A stretch of 64,000 bases of DNA from Kerstersia gyiorum (GTDB taxonomy: Bacteria > Pseudomonadota > Gammaproteobacteria > Burkholderiales > Burkholderiaceae_B), in contig NZ_SGWZ01000002.1 of the NCBI RefSeq assembly GCF_004216755.1, forward strand, positions 248,001 to 312,000. The letters are read 5' to 3'. Positions 17,078-25,884 of the stretch are shown here, piece after piece. The notes beneath the pieces were generated by a model. The model had not been told where the DNA came from and did no database searches. It was given only the letters and a program-made list of their open reading frames with translations. How positions within the stretch are numbered: the stretch's first letter is position 1; every line of letters starts with the position of its first letter. Made by a program: the position numbers and the translations under genes.

Positions 17078-17272
17078 CTCGCCCTGCGGCTTGCCTGGCG
17101 GACCTGGTGCCCGGCTGCATAGACACAGGCTGTCTGGTGAACCAGGGGCAGGCACGGCAAGCAGCGGTCTGCGCCCCTCTCGGGGTACCTGGCGCATCCC
17201 CAGCGAATCATAAAGCCTTGCCGGCACAGGCTCCTTCAAAGAGCTTGCCGCCAGGCGTCAGCAACAGGCAAG
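17078..17272 (+). ncRNA. Candidate structured RNA (rod-like, about 165-195 nt)
   Basis: The 313-bp gap between ybaK and the methyltransferase lacks a gene but holds long-range complementarity. GCCTGGCGG (17093-17101) pairs with CCGCCAGGC (17248-17256). Just inside, CCTGGTGCCCGGC (17103-17115) pairs with GCCGGCACAGG (17220-17230), leaving two single-base bulges. A large one-sided loop (17231-17247) separates them on the 3' side. A TAAAGT box at 17066-17071 could be the -10 of a transcript starting near 17078. Size and shape recall 6S RNA, but I cannot confirm that family. An alternative pairing is CTTGCCT (17090-17096) with AGGCAAG (17266-17272). Confidence 0.35.
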
Positions 17273-17284
17273 ACGGAAGAATTT

Positions 17285-19018
17285 ATGGCAGTTTCCGGCG
17301 ATGCCGCACCCAGCGGCCGCTATCAGCGGGTTTCCGGAGAAAAAGCCGGTGGCGCAACCTATACGCCGGGCGTTCTCTCGGATTTCGTCGCCGCACGCAT
17401 GGTGGAAGTCCTGGCGCAATTGCCACAGGGCAGGCGCCTGCGCGTGCTCGACCCCGGCGTGGGCGAGGGTGAGCTGTTGCTTAGTCTCTTGTCGGAACTG
17501 CAGCGGCGCGGCGTCACCGATGTAGACGTTCATGCCTTCGAAACCGATGCGGCAGCCCTGGCCGTGACCCGGCAGCGCCTGGAAGCCGTATTTCCGCAGG
17601 CGACACTGCATATGATCCATGGCAGCTTCCTGGATTATGCGCTGGCGCAGCCGGATGATCAGGCCGGGCAGGGCAGCGCCTATTTTGATCTGGTGATCGC
17701 CAATCCGCCTTATATCCGTACCCAGGTGCTGGGCGCCGTGCAGGCGCGCTGGCTTGCCAGCCAGTTTGGGCTCAAGGGCCGGGTAGATATGTATCACGCC
17801 TTTGTGGCGGGTATTGCGCGAGTGTTGCACGTGGGGGGCATGGCTGGCCTGATTGTCTCCAATCGCTTCATGAGCACGCGCTCGGGCGCGGTGGTGCGGG
17901 CCATGTTGCGGCGCCATTTCCGTATTCGTCATGTCTGGGACTTGGGCGATACCCGCTTGTTCGATACTGCGGTGCTGCCCGCCGTACTGCTGCTTGAGCG
18001 CGGATCACCAGAGGCTGGCGCTGCGACTGCCGGTTTTGTGTCGGCCTATGAGGCAGTCGGGGAGCCGGGCGAAAAAAGCCGGCGCGTACCCGATGCGATC
18101 GCGGCGCTGACGCGACCGGGGCTGGCGGCGCTGCCTGATGGTCGCCAGTTGCGCGTGACCCATGGCAAGTTGGATGCCGGGATTCGTCCACAGGACAACT
18201 GGCGCATTGCGACCGGTGCCGGGGATGATTGGCTGCGTACGGTCGCTGCCCACACCTGGAAGCATTTTGGCAACCTGGGCAAGATCCGCGTGGGGGTCAA
18301 GACCTGTGCCGACAAGGTATTCATCCGCCAGGATTGGCAACAGGCGGTGCCGGGCGGCTTGCCCGAACTGTTGCGGCCCTTGACCACGCACCATATCGCA
18401 CGGCGCTTTCGTGCCGAAGCACCGGCGCGGCAGATTCTTTATCCCCATGGTTCGCTGGAAGGACGGCGCATTGCGCTGGACCTGGAGCAATTCCCGCGCA
18501 GCGCCGCCTACCTGGAACAGCATCGGGCCACGCTGGCGGCACGCAGCTACGTGACGGAAGGCGGACGCCACTGGTATGAAATCTGGGTGCCGCAGGACCC
18601 GGCGCGCTGGGCCTTGCCCAAGCTGGTGTTCCGCGATATTGCCGAAGCGCCAACCTTCTGGGTTGACCTGGAAGGCAGCGTCGTCAATGGCGACTGCTAT
18701 TGGCTGGCGGCGGAAACCCCCGAAGCGGAAGCCCTGTTGTGGCTGGCGGCCGCAGTGGCCAATTCTTCGTTCATCGAGCGTTTCTACGACGAGAACTTCC
18801 AGAACAAGCTGTATGCCGGGCGGCGCCGTTTCATTACTCAGTATGTCGAGCGTTTCCCCTTGCCGGACCCGGATTTGCCGCTGAGCCAGGAAATCGCGGC
18901 GGCGGCCCGGCGCATCCATGAACTGGCCGGTACTCCCGAGGCCGAAGTGATGGAACGTGAACTAGATCAGCAGGTCTGGCGCGTGTTCGGCGTCGGCTCG
19001 AAAAAAGCCGGCCGGTAA
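17285..19018 (+). CDS. Type II DNA adenine-N6 methyltransferase (Eco57I/TaqI-like)
   Basis: A 577-residue SAM-dependent methyltransferase. Motif I is DPGVGEGEL from Asp56, and the catalytic motif IV NPPY is at residues 140-143; together they indicate N6-adenine methylation. The C-terminal half (about 310-560), with KVFIRQDW, LRPLTTHHI and NKLYAGRRRFITQYVE, has the look of the TaqI-type target recognition domain. No PD-(D/E)xK nuclease is fused to it. Its last 57 bp overlap, tail to tail, the gene at 18962-20062, which looks like the cognate endonuclease. No controller (C) protein gene is present. The recognition sequence cannot be inferred. Confidence 0.85.
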   Translation: MAVSGDAAPSGRYQRVSGEKAGGATYTPGVLSDFVAARMVEVLAQLPQGRRLRVLDPGVGEGELLLSLLSELQRRGVTDVDVHAFETDAAALAVTRQRLEAVFPQATLHMIHGSFLDYALAQPDDQAGQGSAYFDLVIANPPYIRTQVLGAVQARWLASQFGLKGRVDMYHAFVAGIARVLHVGGMAGLIVSNRFMSTRSGAVVRAMLRRHFRIRHVWDLGDTRLFDTAVLPAVLLLERGSPEAGAATAGFVSAYEAVGEPGEKSRRVPDAIAALTRPGLAALPDGRQLRVTHGKLDAGIRPQDNWRIATGAGDDWLRTVAAHTWKHFGNLGKIRVGVKTCADKVFIRQDWQQAVPGGLPELLRPLTTHHIARRFRAEAPARQILYPHGSLEGRRIALDLEQFPRSAAYLEQHRATLAARSYVTEGGRHWYEIWVPQDPARWALPKLVFRDIAEAPTFWVDLEGSVVNGDCYWLAAETPEAEALLWLAAAVANSSFIERFYDENFQNKLYAGRRRFITQYVERFPLPDPDLPLSQEIAAAARRIHELAGTPEAEVMERELDQQVWRVFGVGSKKAGR

Positions 19019-20062
19019 GGGAATCTGCAGTTTCTTGTTCAGGCCTTTGCCCTGGAATTGGGTAAAGCGGGTAAAAAAGTCTTCCCCCGTGCTGACGATA
19101 AGATGCGTCAGCGTCACCATGCGCCCGTCGGTACGGGCATAGAACACGGCATAGCGGACATCGCAATGGCGCGGCTGGTGGCCGTCGAGCTGCGGCACAT
19201 CCAGCAGGTCCGGCCCGGAGGGCAAGGCCAGGCCCAGGTCTATCGTTGGGCTGGTCTGCAGCTTGACTTCCAGCAGTTGCTGCCGCACATCGGGAAACTG
19301 GCCGTCATCCAGGTAATGCTGGTAGCCCAACTGGCGGCAAACAAGTGCGTGCAGGCCGGCGCCACGATTGCGTTCCTGGTCTGCGCCCAGGTCGGGGAAG
19401 CTGCTGCCTACCAGTGGCGCCAGCCGCTGGTATATCTCGGCGACAGGCAGCAGGGCGCCAGCGGTTGGGTAGGATACCGGCGTGACCGTGGATAGCTGCA
19501 GGCCTGGCCGGGTCAGGGGCTGAATGGCAGTGGTGTCCTGCAGGGAGACCAGTTCGGCAGTTTCGTCGCCGACCAGGCAGCGCGCCTGGTATTTCTGGGT
19601 CAATGTGCCAGTGGTGTCCAGTTGTGCCAGCGTATCTCCCGTGACCACGCGCACCTGGCTGATGCAATCGGCGGCGTTGACGCGGATCAGCACGTAGCGG
19701 CGCGATGGGGAAAGTTCTTCGTTCCAGACCTGAAGATTATTGGCTTTTTGTACATAAGTATCGAATAGCTGACCGGGAAAACGCGGCTGCACCTTGCGAA
19801 ACGATGGCGGCAGGGGATAGCCCAGGGCGGTGCAGACATATTGCTTGGCGACCTTGGAACGGGTGCGCAGCGGCAATCCGGCCAGCGATTGGCCGCGCAG
19901 CGCGTCATCCAGCAGCTTTTCCAGATCCGGGGTGGGAATCCAGAACGCGGGATCGCCGACGGCGATAGGATCGTAGATGCTCAGGCCGGCGGCACGGATG
20001 TTTTCGACGTAGGGAATGGCAGGGGGTGTAGCGGCGGTCACTGGCATGGGGGAAACATTCAT
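18962..20062 (-). CDS. Probable type II restriction endonuclease
   Basis: A 366-residue protein convergent with the adenine methyltransferase. Its best functional hint is FPDVRQQLLEVKLQ: Pro257-Asp258, then Glu265-Val266-Lys267, which fits the PD-(D/E)xK nuclease core, followed by TSPTIDLGL. The remainder is unlike any household enzyme I know. The context (convergent with an adenine-specific modification enzyme, 57-bp 3' overlap) supports a restriction role. Start at ATG 20062. I cannot name the family or the target site. If it is inactive or mis-assigned, the methyltransferase would be an orphan. Confidence 0.7.
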   Translation of the reverse strand: MNVSPMPVTAATPPAIPYVENIRAAGLSIYDPIAVGDPAFWIPTPDLEKLLDDALRGQSLAGLPLRTRSKVAKQYVCTALGYPLPPSFRKVQPRFPGQLFDTYVQKANNLQVWNEELSPSRRYVLIRVNAADCISQVRVVTGDTLAQLDTTGTLTQKYQARCLVGDETAELVSLQDTTAIQPLTRPGLQLSTVTPVSYPTAGALLPVAEIYQRLAPLVGSSFPDLGADQERNRGAGLHALVCRQLGYQHYLDDGQFPDVRQQLLEVKLQTSPTIDLGLALPSGPDLLDVPQLDGHQPRHCDVRYAVFYARTDGRMVTLTHLIVSTGEDFFTRFTQFQGKGLNKKLQIPLPAGFFRADAEHAPDLLI

Positions 20063-20338
20063 GAAACAGCGGGGCGGGCAGGGCTGGCAAGCAGGCGCAG
20101 CCCGTTAATCCCCGGCATTGTAGGACAGCATCAAGCTGCATTGCCCGAGGCAGGCCAGACCGGTGCCGCTGCTCAGGCAAGCGGCTGCCGTTCAACCCGG
20201 GCGGCTGATTCATATGCTCATGCTTGTGTGGCCGGAACGGAAAGCGATAATCTAGGCGATTGGTTACGCGCAGCTGCCATTCAGGTCCGGCCTTGGTCCT
20301 GTGCCGTGCCTATTTATTTGATTCATCGGGATATCGAC

Positions 20339-21109
20339 ATGAGCAAGCAAAAAGTGGTTTTCATTACCGGGGCGACCTCGGGCTTCGGCCGTGCCACGGC
20401 ACGCCGCTTCGCCGACGCAGGCTGGGCCCTGGTGCTGTCAGGACGGCGTTACGAGCGCCTGGAAGCGCTCAAGCAGGAATTGCAGGGCAAGGTGCCGGTG
20501 CATATCGCTGCCCTGGATGTCCGCGATGCCGAGGCGGTCAGCGCCATGGTTGCCGCCGTACCGGAGGCGTTCCGCCCGATCACCACGCTGGTCAACAACG
20601 CCGGCCTGGCGCTGGCGCCGGAACCCGCGCAGAAGGTGGCGCTGGAGGACTGGCACACCATGATTGATACCAACGTCAAGGGCCTGGTCAATGTGACGCA
20701 CGCCCTGCTGCCGCAACTGCTGGAAACCGGTGCGGGGGCGAGCATCGTCAACCTGGGGTCCGTGGCAGGCCAATGGCCGTATCCCGGCAGCCATGTCTAC
20801 GGGGCGTCCAAGGCCTTCGTCAAGCAATTTTCCTACAACCTGCGCTGTGACCTGATCTCCACCGGCGTGCGCGTGACCGACCTGGCGCCGGGCATGGCCG
20901 AAACGGAGTTCACGTTGGTGCGTACCCGGGGCGACCAGGGGGCGTCGGAAAAGCTTTACCGTGGGACGCATCCGCTGTCGGCCGAAGATATCGCCGAGCA
21001 GATCTTCTATATTGCGACGCTGCCGCCGCACATCAATATCAATCGCCTGGAGATCATGCCCAGCCGCCAGGCCTGGGCGCCGTTTGCGGTGGACCGCGAC
21101 CCGGCTTGA
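20339..21109 (+). CDS. ydfG: SDR-family NADP-dependent 3-hydroxy acid dehydrogenase, YdfG-like
   Basis: A 256-residue short-chain dehydrogenase. The cofactor motif TGATSGFG is at residues 10-17, NNAG in the middle, and the catalytic Tyr154-x3-Lys158 in YGASK. The C-terminal part (RVTDLAPGMAETEF and TLPPHININRLEIMP) closely resembles E. coli YdfG, which oxidises L-allo-threonine and 3-hydroxy acids and reduces malonic semialdehyde. I chose ATG 20339 because it gives the standard Rossmann N-terminus; the frame is open upstream but overlaps the endonuclease gene. It is divergent from the restriction gene and followed by a GST. Confidence 0.88.
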   Translation: MSKQKVVFITGATSGFGRATARRFADAGWALVLSGRRYERLEALKQELQGKVPVHIAALDVRDAEAVSAMVAAVPEAFRPITTLVNNAGLALAPEPAQKVALEDWHTMIDTNVKGLVNVTHALLPQLLETGAGASIVNLGSVAGQWPYPGSHVYGASKAFVKQFSYNLRCDLISTGVRVTDLAPGMAETEFTLVRTRGDQGASEKLYRGTHPLSAEDIAEQIFYIATLPPHININRLEIMPSRQAWAPFAVDRDPA

Positions 21110-21283
21110 GTCCGGGGGCAGGGTGATATCGCCAGTCTTATCGGGTGCGGGTGCGCCGGGGTTCTGCCGGCGCGCATGGCCGTTGCCTTCTACGCTGGCG
21201 CAAGTCGGTGCCGGTCGTTATGATGGCCTGCTGGCCGCCGCCAGGTGGCGGCATGTCCTTCCTGCCAACTGGAGATAGACGGC

Positions 21284-21889
21284 ATGAAACTCTACTATAT
21301 GCCCGGCGCCTGCGCGCTGGCGCCTCATATTGTTGCCAACGAACTGGGTATCAAGCTGGACCTGGTCCGCGTCAGCATGTCCACCAAGAAAACCGAGCAC
21401 GGTGACGACTATCTGGCCATCAACCCGAATGGCTACGTTCCGGCGTTGGTGCTGGACGATGGCCAGGTGCTGCTGGAGGTTGCGGCGCTGGTGCAATACC
21501 TGGCGGACCAGAAACCCGGGAGCGGGCTGTTCCCGCCTGTCGGCGAAATGAGCCGCTATCGCGTGCTGGAAGCCCTGTCTTTTGCTGGCAGTGAACTGCA
21601 CAAGGGGTTTGCGCCGTTCTTCAAGCCCGGTACGCCCGAAGAAACCAAGGAAGCCAGCCGCCAGCAGCTGCAAAAACGCATCGGCTACGTGGACAGCCTG
21701 CTGGCCCGGCAAGCCTATATTGCCGGTGATGCCTATACGATTGGCGATGTGTATCTCTGGGTGGTGTTGAGCTGGGCGCGTATCGTCAAGTTCGACCTGT
21801 CGCCCTACGCCAACGTGCAGCGCTGGCAGGCGGCGGTAGCGGCACGGCCGGCCGTCCAGCTCAGCCTCAAGGAAGAAGGACTGGCCTGA
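21284..21889 (+). CDS. Glutathione S-transferase, bacterial beta-like
   Basis: A 201-residue GST. The N-terminal thioredoxin-like domain opens MKLYYMPGACALAPHI, typical of bacterial GstA proteins, with the cysteine in the ACALA position used by beta-class enzymes. NPNGYVPALVLDDG holds the cis-proline. The helical C-terminal domain follows, with YIAGDAYTIGDVYLW. ATG 21284 is preceded by a GGAGA ribosome binding site. The likely role is detoxification or a thiol transfer step; no degradative genes adjoin it, so the substrate is unknown. Confidence 0.9.
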   Translation: MKLYYMPGACALAPHIVANELGIKLDLVRVSMSTKKTEHGDDYLAINPNGYVPALVLDDGQVLLEVAALVQYLADQKPGSGLFPPVGEMSRYRVLEALSFAGSELHKGFAPFFKPGTPEETKEASRQQLQKRIGYVDSLLARQAYIAGDAYTIGDVYLWVVLSWARIVKFDLSPYANVQRWQAAVAARPAVQLSLKEEGLA

Positions 21890-22171
21890 GCGGTGCCTGG
21901 GGCGCGGCTGGTGTCACCGGACTGCGCCCGATGGGAAAATCCAACTATGTCGGGAAATTCAGGCAAGGTTAGAATAATCAAAAATTTGTGATGATATGAC
22001 CACTTGCCGATGTGCGATGCCGGCTGCGGGCCGAGTTCGGGCAAGGCAGTGTTCATATGGTGCCGGGAAGACTCCCGCAGGAAGGAAACCAAACCGGCGA
22101 TCGCGGGTCTGATTTCCCTGAATGCGCGAGTTGACCAGTCCGACGCGTGCCATGCTTATCTTGCCTGCCTC

Positions 22172-23413
22172 ATGCCAGATCCCGTCAGCATTTTTATCGT
22201 CACTATCGTTTCCGCCCTGATGAGCCTCGGGGTACTGGGTTCCATGTTGCGCACCCGGGTTTCCGGCGTGCGCGACTGGCTCGTGGGCTGTTCACTCTCC
22301 ATTTTTTCCCTGCTGCTGATTTGCACGCAAAGCTATGGCTGGCCCAAGGCGATATCGGTGCTTTTGGCCAATCAGTTGCTGATGCTGGGCTTGCTGATCA
22401 TTCTGCAGGGGTGCCGGAAATTCGCCGGAACCAAGCCAGTCAAGAGCGGTGAATACGTGGCCTGGCTGCTCATCTTGGCCGGGCTGGCGTACTGGACCTA
22501 CCAGTACGATAACGTCAACGCCCGCATCGCCCTGGTGTCCGCCTTCCATGCCTATATCTACTTTTCGGTGGCGTGGATCAGCTACCGCATCCGCCCGGAC
22601 GGCCATTTTTCCTATGCCTACCGTTTTGTCTGCGTTGCCGCTGCGATAGGCGGCCTGGCGCACGCGGCACGCGGCCTGGCCTATGGGCTGGGTTGGCTGC
22701 ACCAGACCAGCGTGCTGGAATCCTCGGTCGCCACCACGCTGTTCCTGGGGCTGGCAATCGTGGCCCTGCCTTGCCTGGCGGCGGGTATGGTCATGTTGGT
22801 GCATGATCGGCTGGTGCGCCGGCTGGAGCATATGGCCAGTGTCGATGAACTGACTGGCGCGTTGATGCGGCGTACCTGCCTGCAACAAGCGGAACGGGCC
22901 CTGCGCACGGCCGTGCGCACCGGCCGGCCGCTGTCGCTGGCGATGATAGACCTGGATCGTTTCAAGGCCATCAACGATAGCCGCGGCCACGCCGTAGGCG
23001 ATCGTGTGCTCAAGCATTTCGGCGGTCTGGTTGGCGGTAGCCTGCGGGCCAGCGATATTTTCGGGCGGATGGGGGGCGAAGAGTTCATCGTCATCAGTCC
23101 GGAAACCTCACAGGCCGAGGGCGTCAAGATGCTGGAGCGCATGCAGCGGCTGATCCAGACGGTGCCATGCATGGTGGATGGGGCAGAACTGCCCTATACC
23201 TTCAGCGCTGGGGTGGGGGTCTACAAGCCGGGCGAAACGCTGGCAGAACTGATGGCCAGGGTGGATGAAACCCTGTATGTCGCGAAATCCAGGGGGCGCG
23301 ACTGCATCGTTGAAGCGCCACCCGAATGGCGCATCGAGAAACCCGTGGCGGTGGGAGTGCAAGCGCGCTCGCCGCTCGCCGGACAACAGGCGGAAGGCAA
23401 GGCCTGCCCCTGA
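22172..23413 (+). CDS. Membrane-anchored diguanylate cyclase (GGDEF domain)
   Basis: The second cyclic di-GMP synthase of the window. From ATG 22172 (MPDPVSIFIVTIVSAL) the protein has 413 residues. About seven hydrophobic helices in the first 215 residues form a membrane input domain. A linker with ASVDELTGALMRR leads into the GGDEF domain, where the active site GGEEF is at residues 301-305 and an RASD inhibitory site precedes it by five residues, so both catalysis and feedback inhibition are expected. The C-terminus is a short low-complexity tail. Further-upstream starts exist in frame but break the membrane topology. Confidence 0.9.
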   Translation: MPDPVSIFIVTIVSALMSLGVLGSMLRTRVSGVRDWLVGCSLSIFSLLLICTQSYGWPKAISVLLANQLLMLGLLIILQGCRKFAGTKPVKSGEYVAWLLILAGLAYWTYQYDNVNARIALVSAFHAYIYFSVAWISYRIRPDGHFSYAYRFVCVAAAIGGLAHAARGLAYGLGWLHQTSVLESSVATTLFLGLAIVALPCLAAGMVMLVHDRLVRRLEHMASVDELTGALMRRTCLQQAERALRTAVRTGRPLSLAMIDLDRFKAINDSRGHAVGDRVLKHFGGLVGGSLRASDIFGRMGGEEFIVISPETSQAEGVKMLERMQRLIQTVPCMVDGAELPYTFSAGVGVYKPGETLAELMARVDETLYVAKSRGRDCIVEAPPEWRIEKPVAVGVQARSPLAGQQAEGKACP

Positions 23414-23550
23414 GCCTGGTGCCCGCAGCAATTTCTCGCAAACGTTGCAGATGTGTTACGACACCACGGTGCCGCGTGCGTGGGCAGATCGTGCCAGGAT
23501 GGCATACTGCCGTTGTCGTGGCGCTGGCCGTAGGCTCGCGCCGGTTTCGA

Positions 23551-25284
23551 ATGTCTATCTTCAAGCAGCGTATGAGCCTGGCAAATCCCGTTTATCAGAG
23601 ACGTTTTCAATTAGGTACGGCTGGCGTACTTATGGGCCTGTTGTGCTGGTGGCTGTTTACCTTGCTGAACCAGGCCGAGGACAAGGCCACTTGGGTAATT
23701 TTGCTGGTAGCGGCGGGAACCTTGGGTTTTGCTGCCCTGTCGTTGCTGCCCAGGTTGCCGCTGCTGCGAGCGCTGAGCGCAGCGGGGGGGCTGGCGTTGC
23801 TGAGTGGCGTATTGGTGTTGATCGGCATGGGAGGCTATGCCGAAGTGGAGCAGTTCCTCCAGGCGCCGCAAATGTGGGTGGGCATGGCACTGCTGCCCGT
23901 GATTGCCGTGCCCTTTCTTGCAGCAGGGTTGTCGCAGCCGGGCGGCTGGCGCGACTACCGGCTCTTGTTCGCCCATAGCTGGGATATTGTTTGCGCCTGG
24001 GCGGCTGCCTTCGTTTTTTCGGGCATCGCCTGGGTGGTGTTGATCGCCAGCAGCGAGCTGCTGGGTTTTGTCGGCATCGACATCGTGCGGGACGTACTGA
24101 CCCATGCCCCGGTAACCGTCATGGTGACGGGCTGCCTGCTCGGTTTGGGCCTGGCGGTTTCGTCCGAGCTGGGCAGCTATGTCTCTCCGGTCCTGCTGCT
24201 GCGTTTGTTGCGCCTGCTGACCCCGGTGCTTTTCGTCGTCATGGTGGTCTTCATCGTGGCTTTGCCGTTCCGGGGCACGATAGGCCTGTCGCTGGCAGCA
24301 TTGTGTGTTTGCGCGGTGTTCGGTGCCTCGACCCTGATTTCCGCGGTGATCGCCGAAGATGATGAAAATGCCAGCCCATCGCCACTGCTGCGCGCTGCCT
24401 CGCGAGGCCTGGGACTGCTCATGCCGCTGTTTGCCGGCGTGGCGGTATGGGCCGTCTGGCTGCGTATCGACCAGCACGGCTTGACGCCGCAGCGGGTATG
24501 CGCCCTGACCGCAGTCCTGGTGGCGGCGGGCTACGCAATCTGCTACTTCTGGGCAGTGTTGCGGCGCCAGGCCTGGATGGCAAGGGTGCGCCAGGCGAAT
24601 ATCGTCATGGCGCTGGCAATGGCGCTGCTGGCGGTATTGTGGCTGGCGCGCTTGTTGTCTCCGGAGGCGCTGTCGGTCTGGTCGCAGGTATCGCGTTTCG
24701 AGGCGGGCCTTCTGCCGCCGGAACAGGTGCCGCTGTCGGAAATGCAATCTTCCTGGGGTAAGCCAGGCCAGCGTGCGCTGGAACGGCTGACCGGGGCGGG
24801 CGGGCCGTTGGAAGGCCGTCTGGACCAAGCGTTAAATCAGGAAGAAGACGATCGCAGCGAAGAGAAAATGCGGCAGTTGCTGGTGACTCTCTTGCCCAGC
24901 CTGCCGGCAGACCACGCATTGCGCGAAGACCTGGCCGGCAATTATCCAGGCTGGGACGTGGAGCAAGTGCTGCGTTCTTGCCGTGTGCTGACGCCTGCGG
25001 GGCATCCGAGCTGCCTGGTGGTGTTTGCCCGCCTGGACCCAGCCTTGCCGGGCGAACTGGCCATCGTATTTGCCAATGAGTCCGTGGAAGGCATCAGCGT
25101 GTTTTCGCAAAGCGGCGAGGATGGCGCCTGGCGGCGTGAGCGGGACTGGGGGCAGGGGGTGAACCGGCTGGATGCTGCCGCCTTGATCGACCGCCTGTAT
25201 GCAGATGGCCTGCAGATCGTTACCCCGCCGTTCCAGGTGCTGCAGCTGGGGGACGGATACATAGGCGTGTTGCCTGATCGGTGA
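23551..25284 (+). CDS. Polytopic membrane protein, DUF4153-like
   Basis: A 577-residue inner membrane protein with roughly twelve hydrophobic segments through about residue 375, then a soluble C-terminal region of about 200 residues. The LFAHSWDIVCAWAAAFVF segment followed by more helices resembles the DUF4153 family, whose function is unknown. The start is ATG 23551 (MSIFKQRMSLANPVY). The soluble tail contains acidic patches (NQEEDDRSEEKM) and no enzyme motif I can identify. It follows the diguanylate cyclase on the same strand with a gap of 137 nt and is convergent with the Nudix gene. Confidence 0.7.
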   Translation: MSIFKQRMSLANPVYQRRFQLGTAGVLMGLLCWWLFTLLNQAEDKATWVILLVAAGTLGFAALSLLPRLPLLRALSAAGGLALLSGVLVLIGMGGYAEVEQFLQAPQMWVGMALLPVIAVPFLAAGLSQPGGWRDYRLLFAHSWDIVCAWAAAFVFSGIAWVVLIASSELLGFVGIDIVRDVLTHAPVTVMVTGCLLGLGLAVSSELGSYVSPVLLLRLLRLLTPVLFVVMVVFIVALPFRGTIGLSLAALCVCAVFGASTLISAVIAEDDENASPSPLLRAASRGLGLLMPLFAGVAVWAVWLRIDQHGLTPQRVCALTAVLVAAGYAICYFWAVLRRQAWMARVRQANIVMALAMALLAVLWLARLLSPEALSVWSQVSRFEAGLLPPEQVPLSEMQSSWGKPGQRALERLTGAGGPLEGRLDQALNQEEDDRSEEKMRQLLVTLLPSLPADHALREDLAGNYPGWDVEQVLRSCRVLTPAGHPSCLVVFARLDPALPGELAIVFANESVEGISVFSQSGEDGAWRRERDWGQGVNRLDAAALIDRLYADGLQIVTPPFQVLQLGDGYIGVLPDR

Positions 25285-25335
25285 TCGAAATGCCGGCTTG
25301 CCGGCACCAGTTTGCAGCGGGCCGGGCAGGGGCGT

Positions 25336-25809
25336 TCAGGCCAGCAGCCCGCGTTCGCGCAGAATGCCGAACATGGTCAGCACGCCCGGTACCTGTACGG
25401 GTTGCTGCCGGTATTCGGCAAAAGAAAAATAGCGGGCATCACCGATTTCCTGGCTGGCAATGAAGCGGTCGTCCCGGGCGTCATAGAGAAAGCAGTCCTG
25501 TTCCATCACCACGTTGGGCGCCTCGCCATAGGCGGGGGCGGAAACATGGCAGAGAAACTGCAAGCGCCCGGTATCCAGCACCAGGTCCAGTTCTTCTTCG
25601 ATTTCGCGCAGCAGCGCCTGCTGCGCATTTTCTCCCGCATCTATTTTGCCGCCGGGCAGGTACCAGGCTTGTTTGTTGTTGCTGAAGGCCAGCAACAGGG
25701 ATTGCTCCTTGAGCACCACCAGCGCGGCGGTTGCAAGGGCAACGGTGGGGCCTGCGGGGGCGGTGGCAACCGGGCTATCGGCGGAAGACGGCTGGTTTTT
25801 TGCGGTCAT
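25336..25809 (-). CDS. Nudix hydrolase
   Basis: A 157-residue protein with a complete Nudix box: GGKIDAGEN, then REIEEELDL, matching the G-x5-E-x7-REUxEExGU pattern that binds the catalytic magnesium. The substrate is an unidentified nucleoside diphosphate linked to another moiety; the YLPGGKID context is common in broad-range or 8-oxo-dGTP-type Nudix enzymes. It is convergent with the DUF4153-like gene and downstream of the LysR gene on the same strand, about 75 nt away. Confidence 0.9.
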   Translation of the reverse strand: MTAKNQPSSADSPVATAPAGPTVALATAALVVLKEQSLLLAFSNNKQAWYLPGGKIDAGENAQQALLREIEEELDLVLDTGRLQFLCHVSAPAYGEAPNVVMEQDCFLYDARDDRFIASQEIGDARYFSFAEYRQQPVQVPGVLTMFGILRERGLLA

Positions 25810-25884
25810 GCGTGCGGGAAAGAAAACGAGTCGGGAATGCGGCCATGAATAGCGCCATGAATGCGGTCATTCTAGCCCGCCGCT

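Noticed and set aside
17130..17175. 4.5S/SRP RNA core
   Set aside because: GAACCAGG, CAGG and AAGCAGC occur in order, which recalls the SRP RNA apex, but the invariant CCGGAAGG tetraloop stem is missing and the expected helix does not form.
19841..20338. N-terminal extension of the SDR protein
   Set aside because: It would overlap the endonuclease gene by more than 200 bp, and the Rossmann fold starts only at ATG 20339.
16972..20338. Genomic island boundaries around the restriction-modification genes
   Set aside because: I looked for direct repeats, tRNA attachment sites and transposase remnants at both edges and saw none, so transfer remains only an inference from gene content.
25291..25306. 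Terminator between the DUF4153-like and Nudix genes
   Set aside because: TGCCGGC/GCCGGCA is a perfect small stem, but no T-run follows on either strand.
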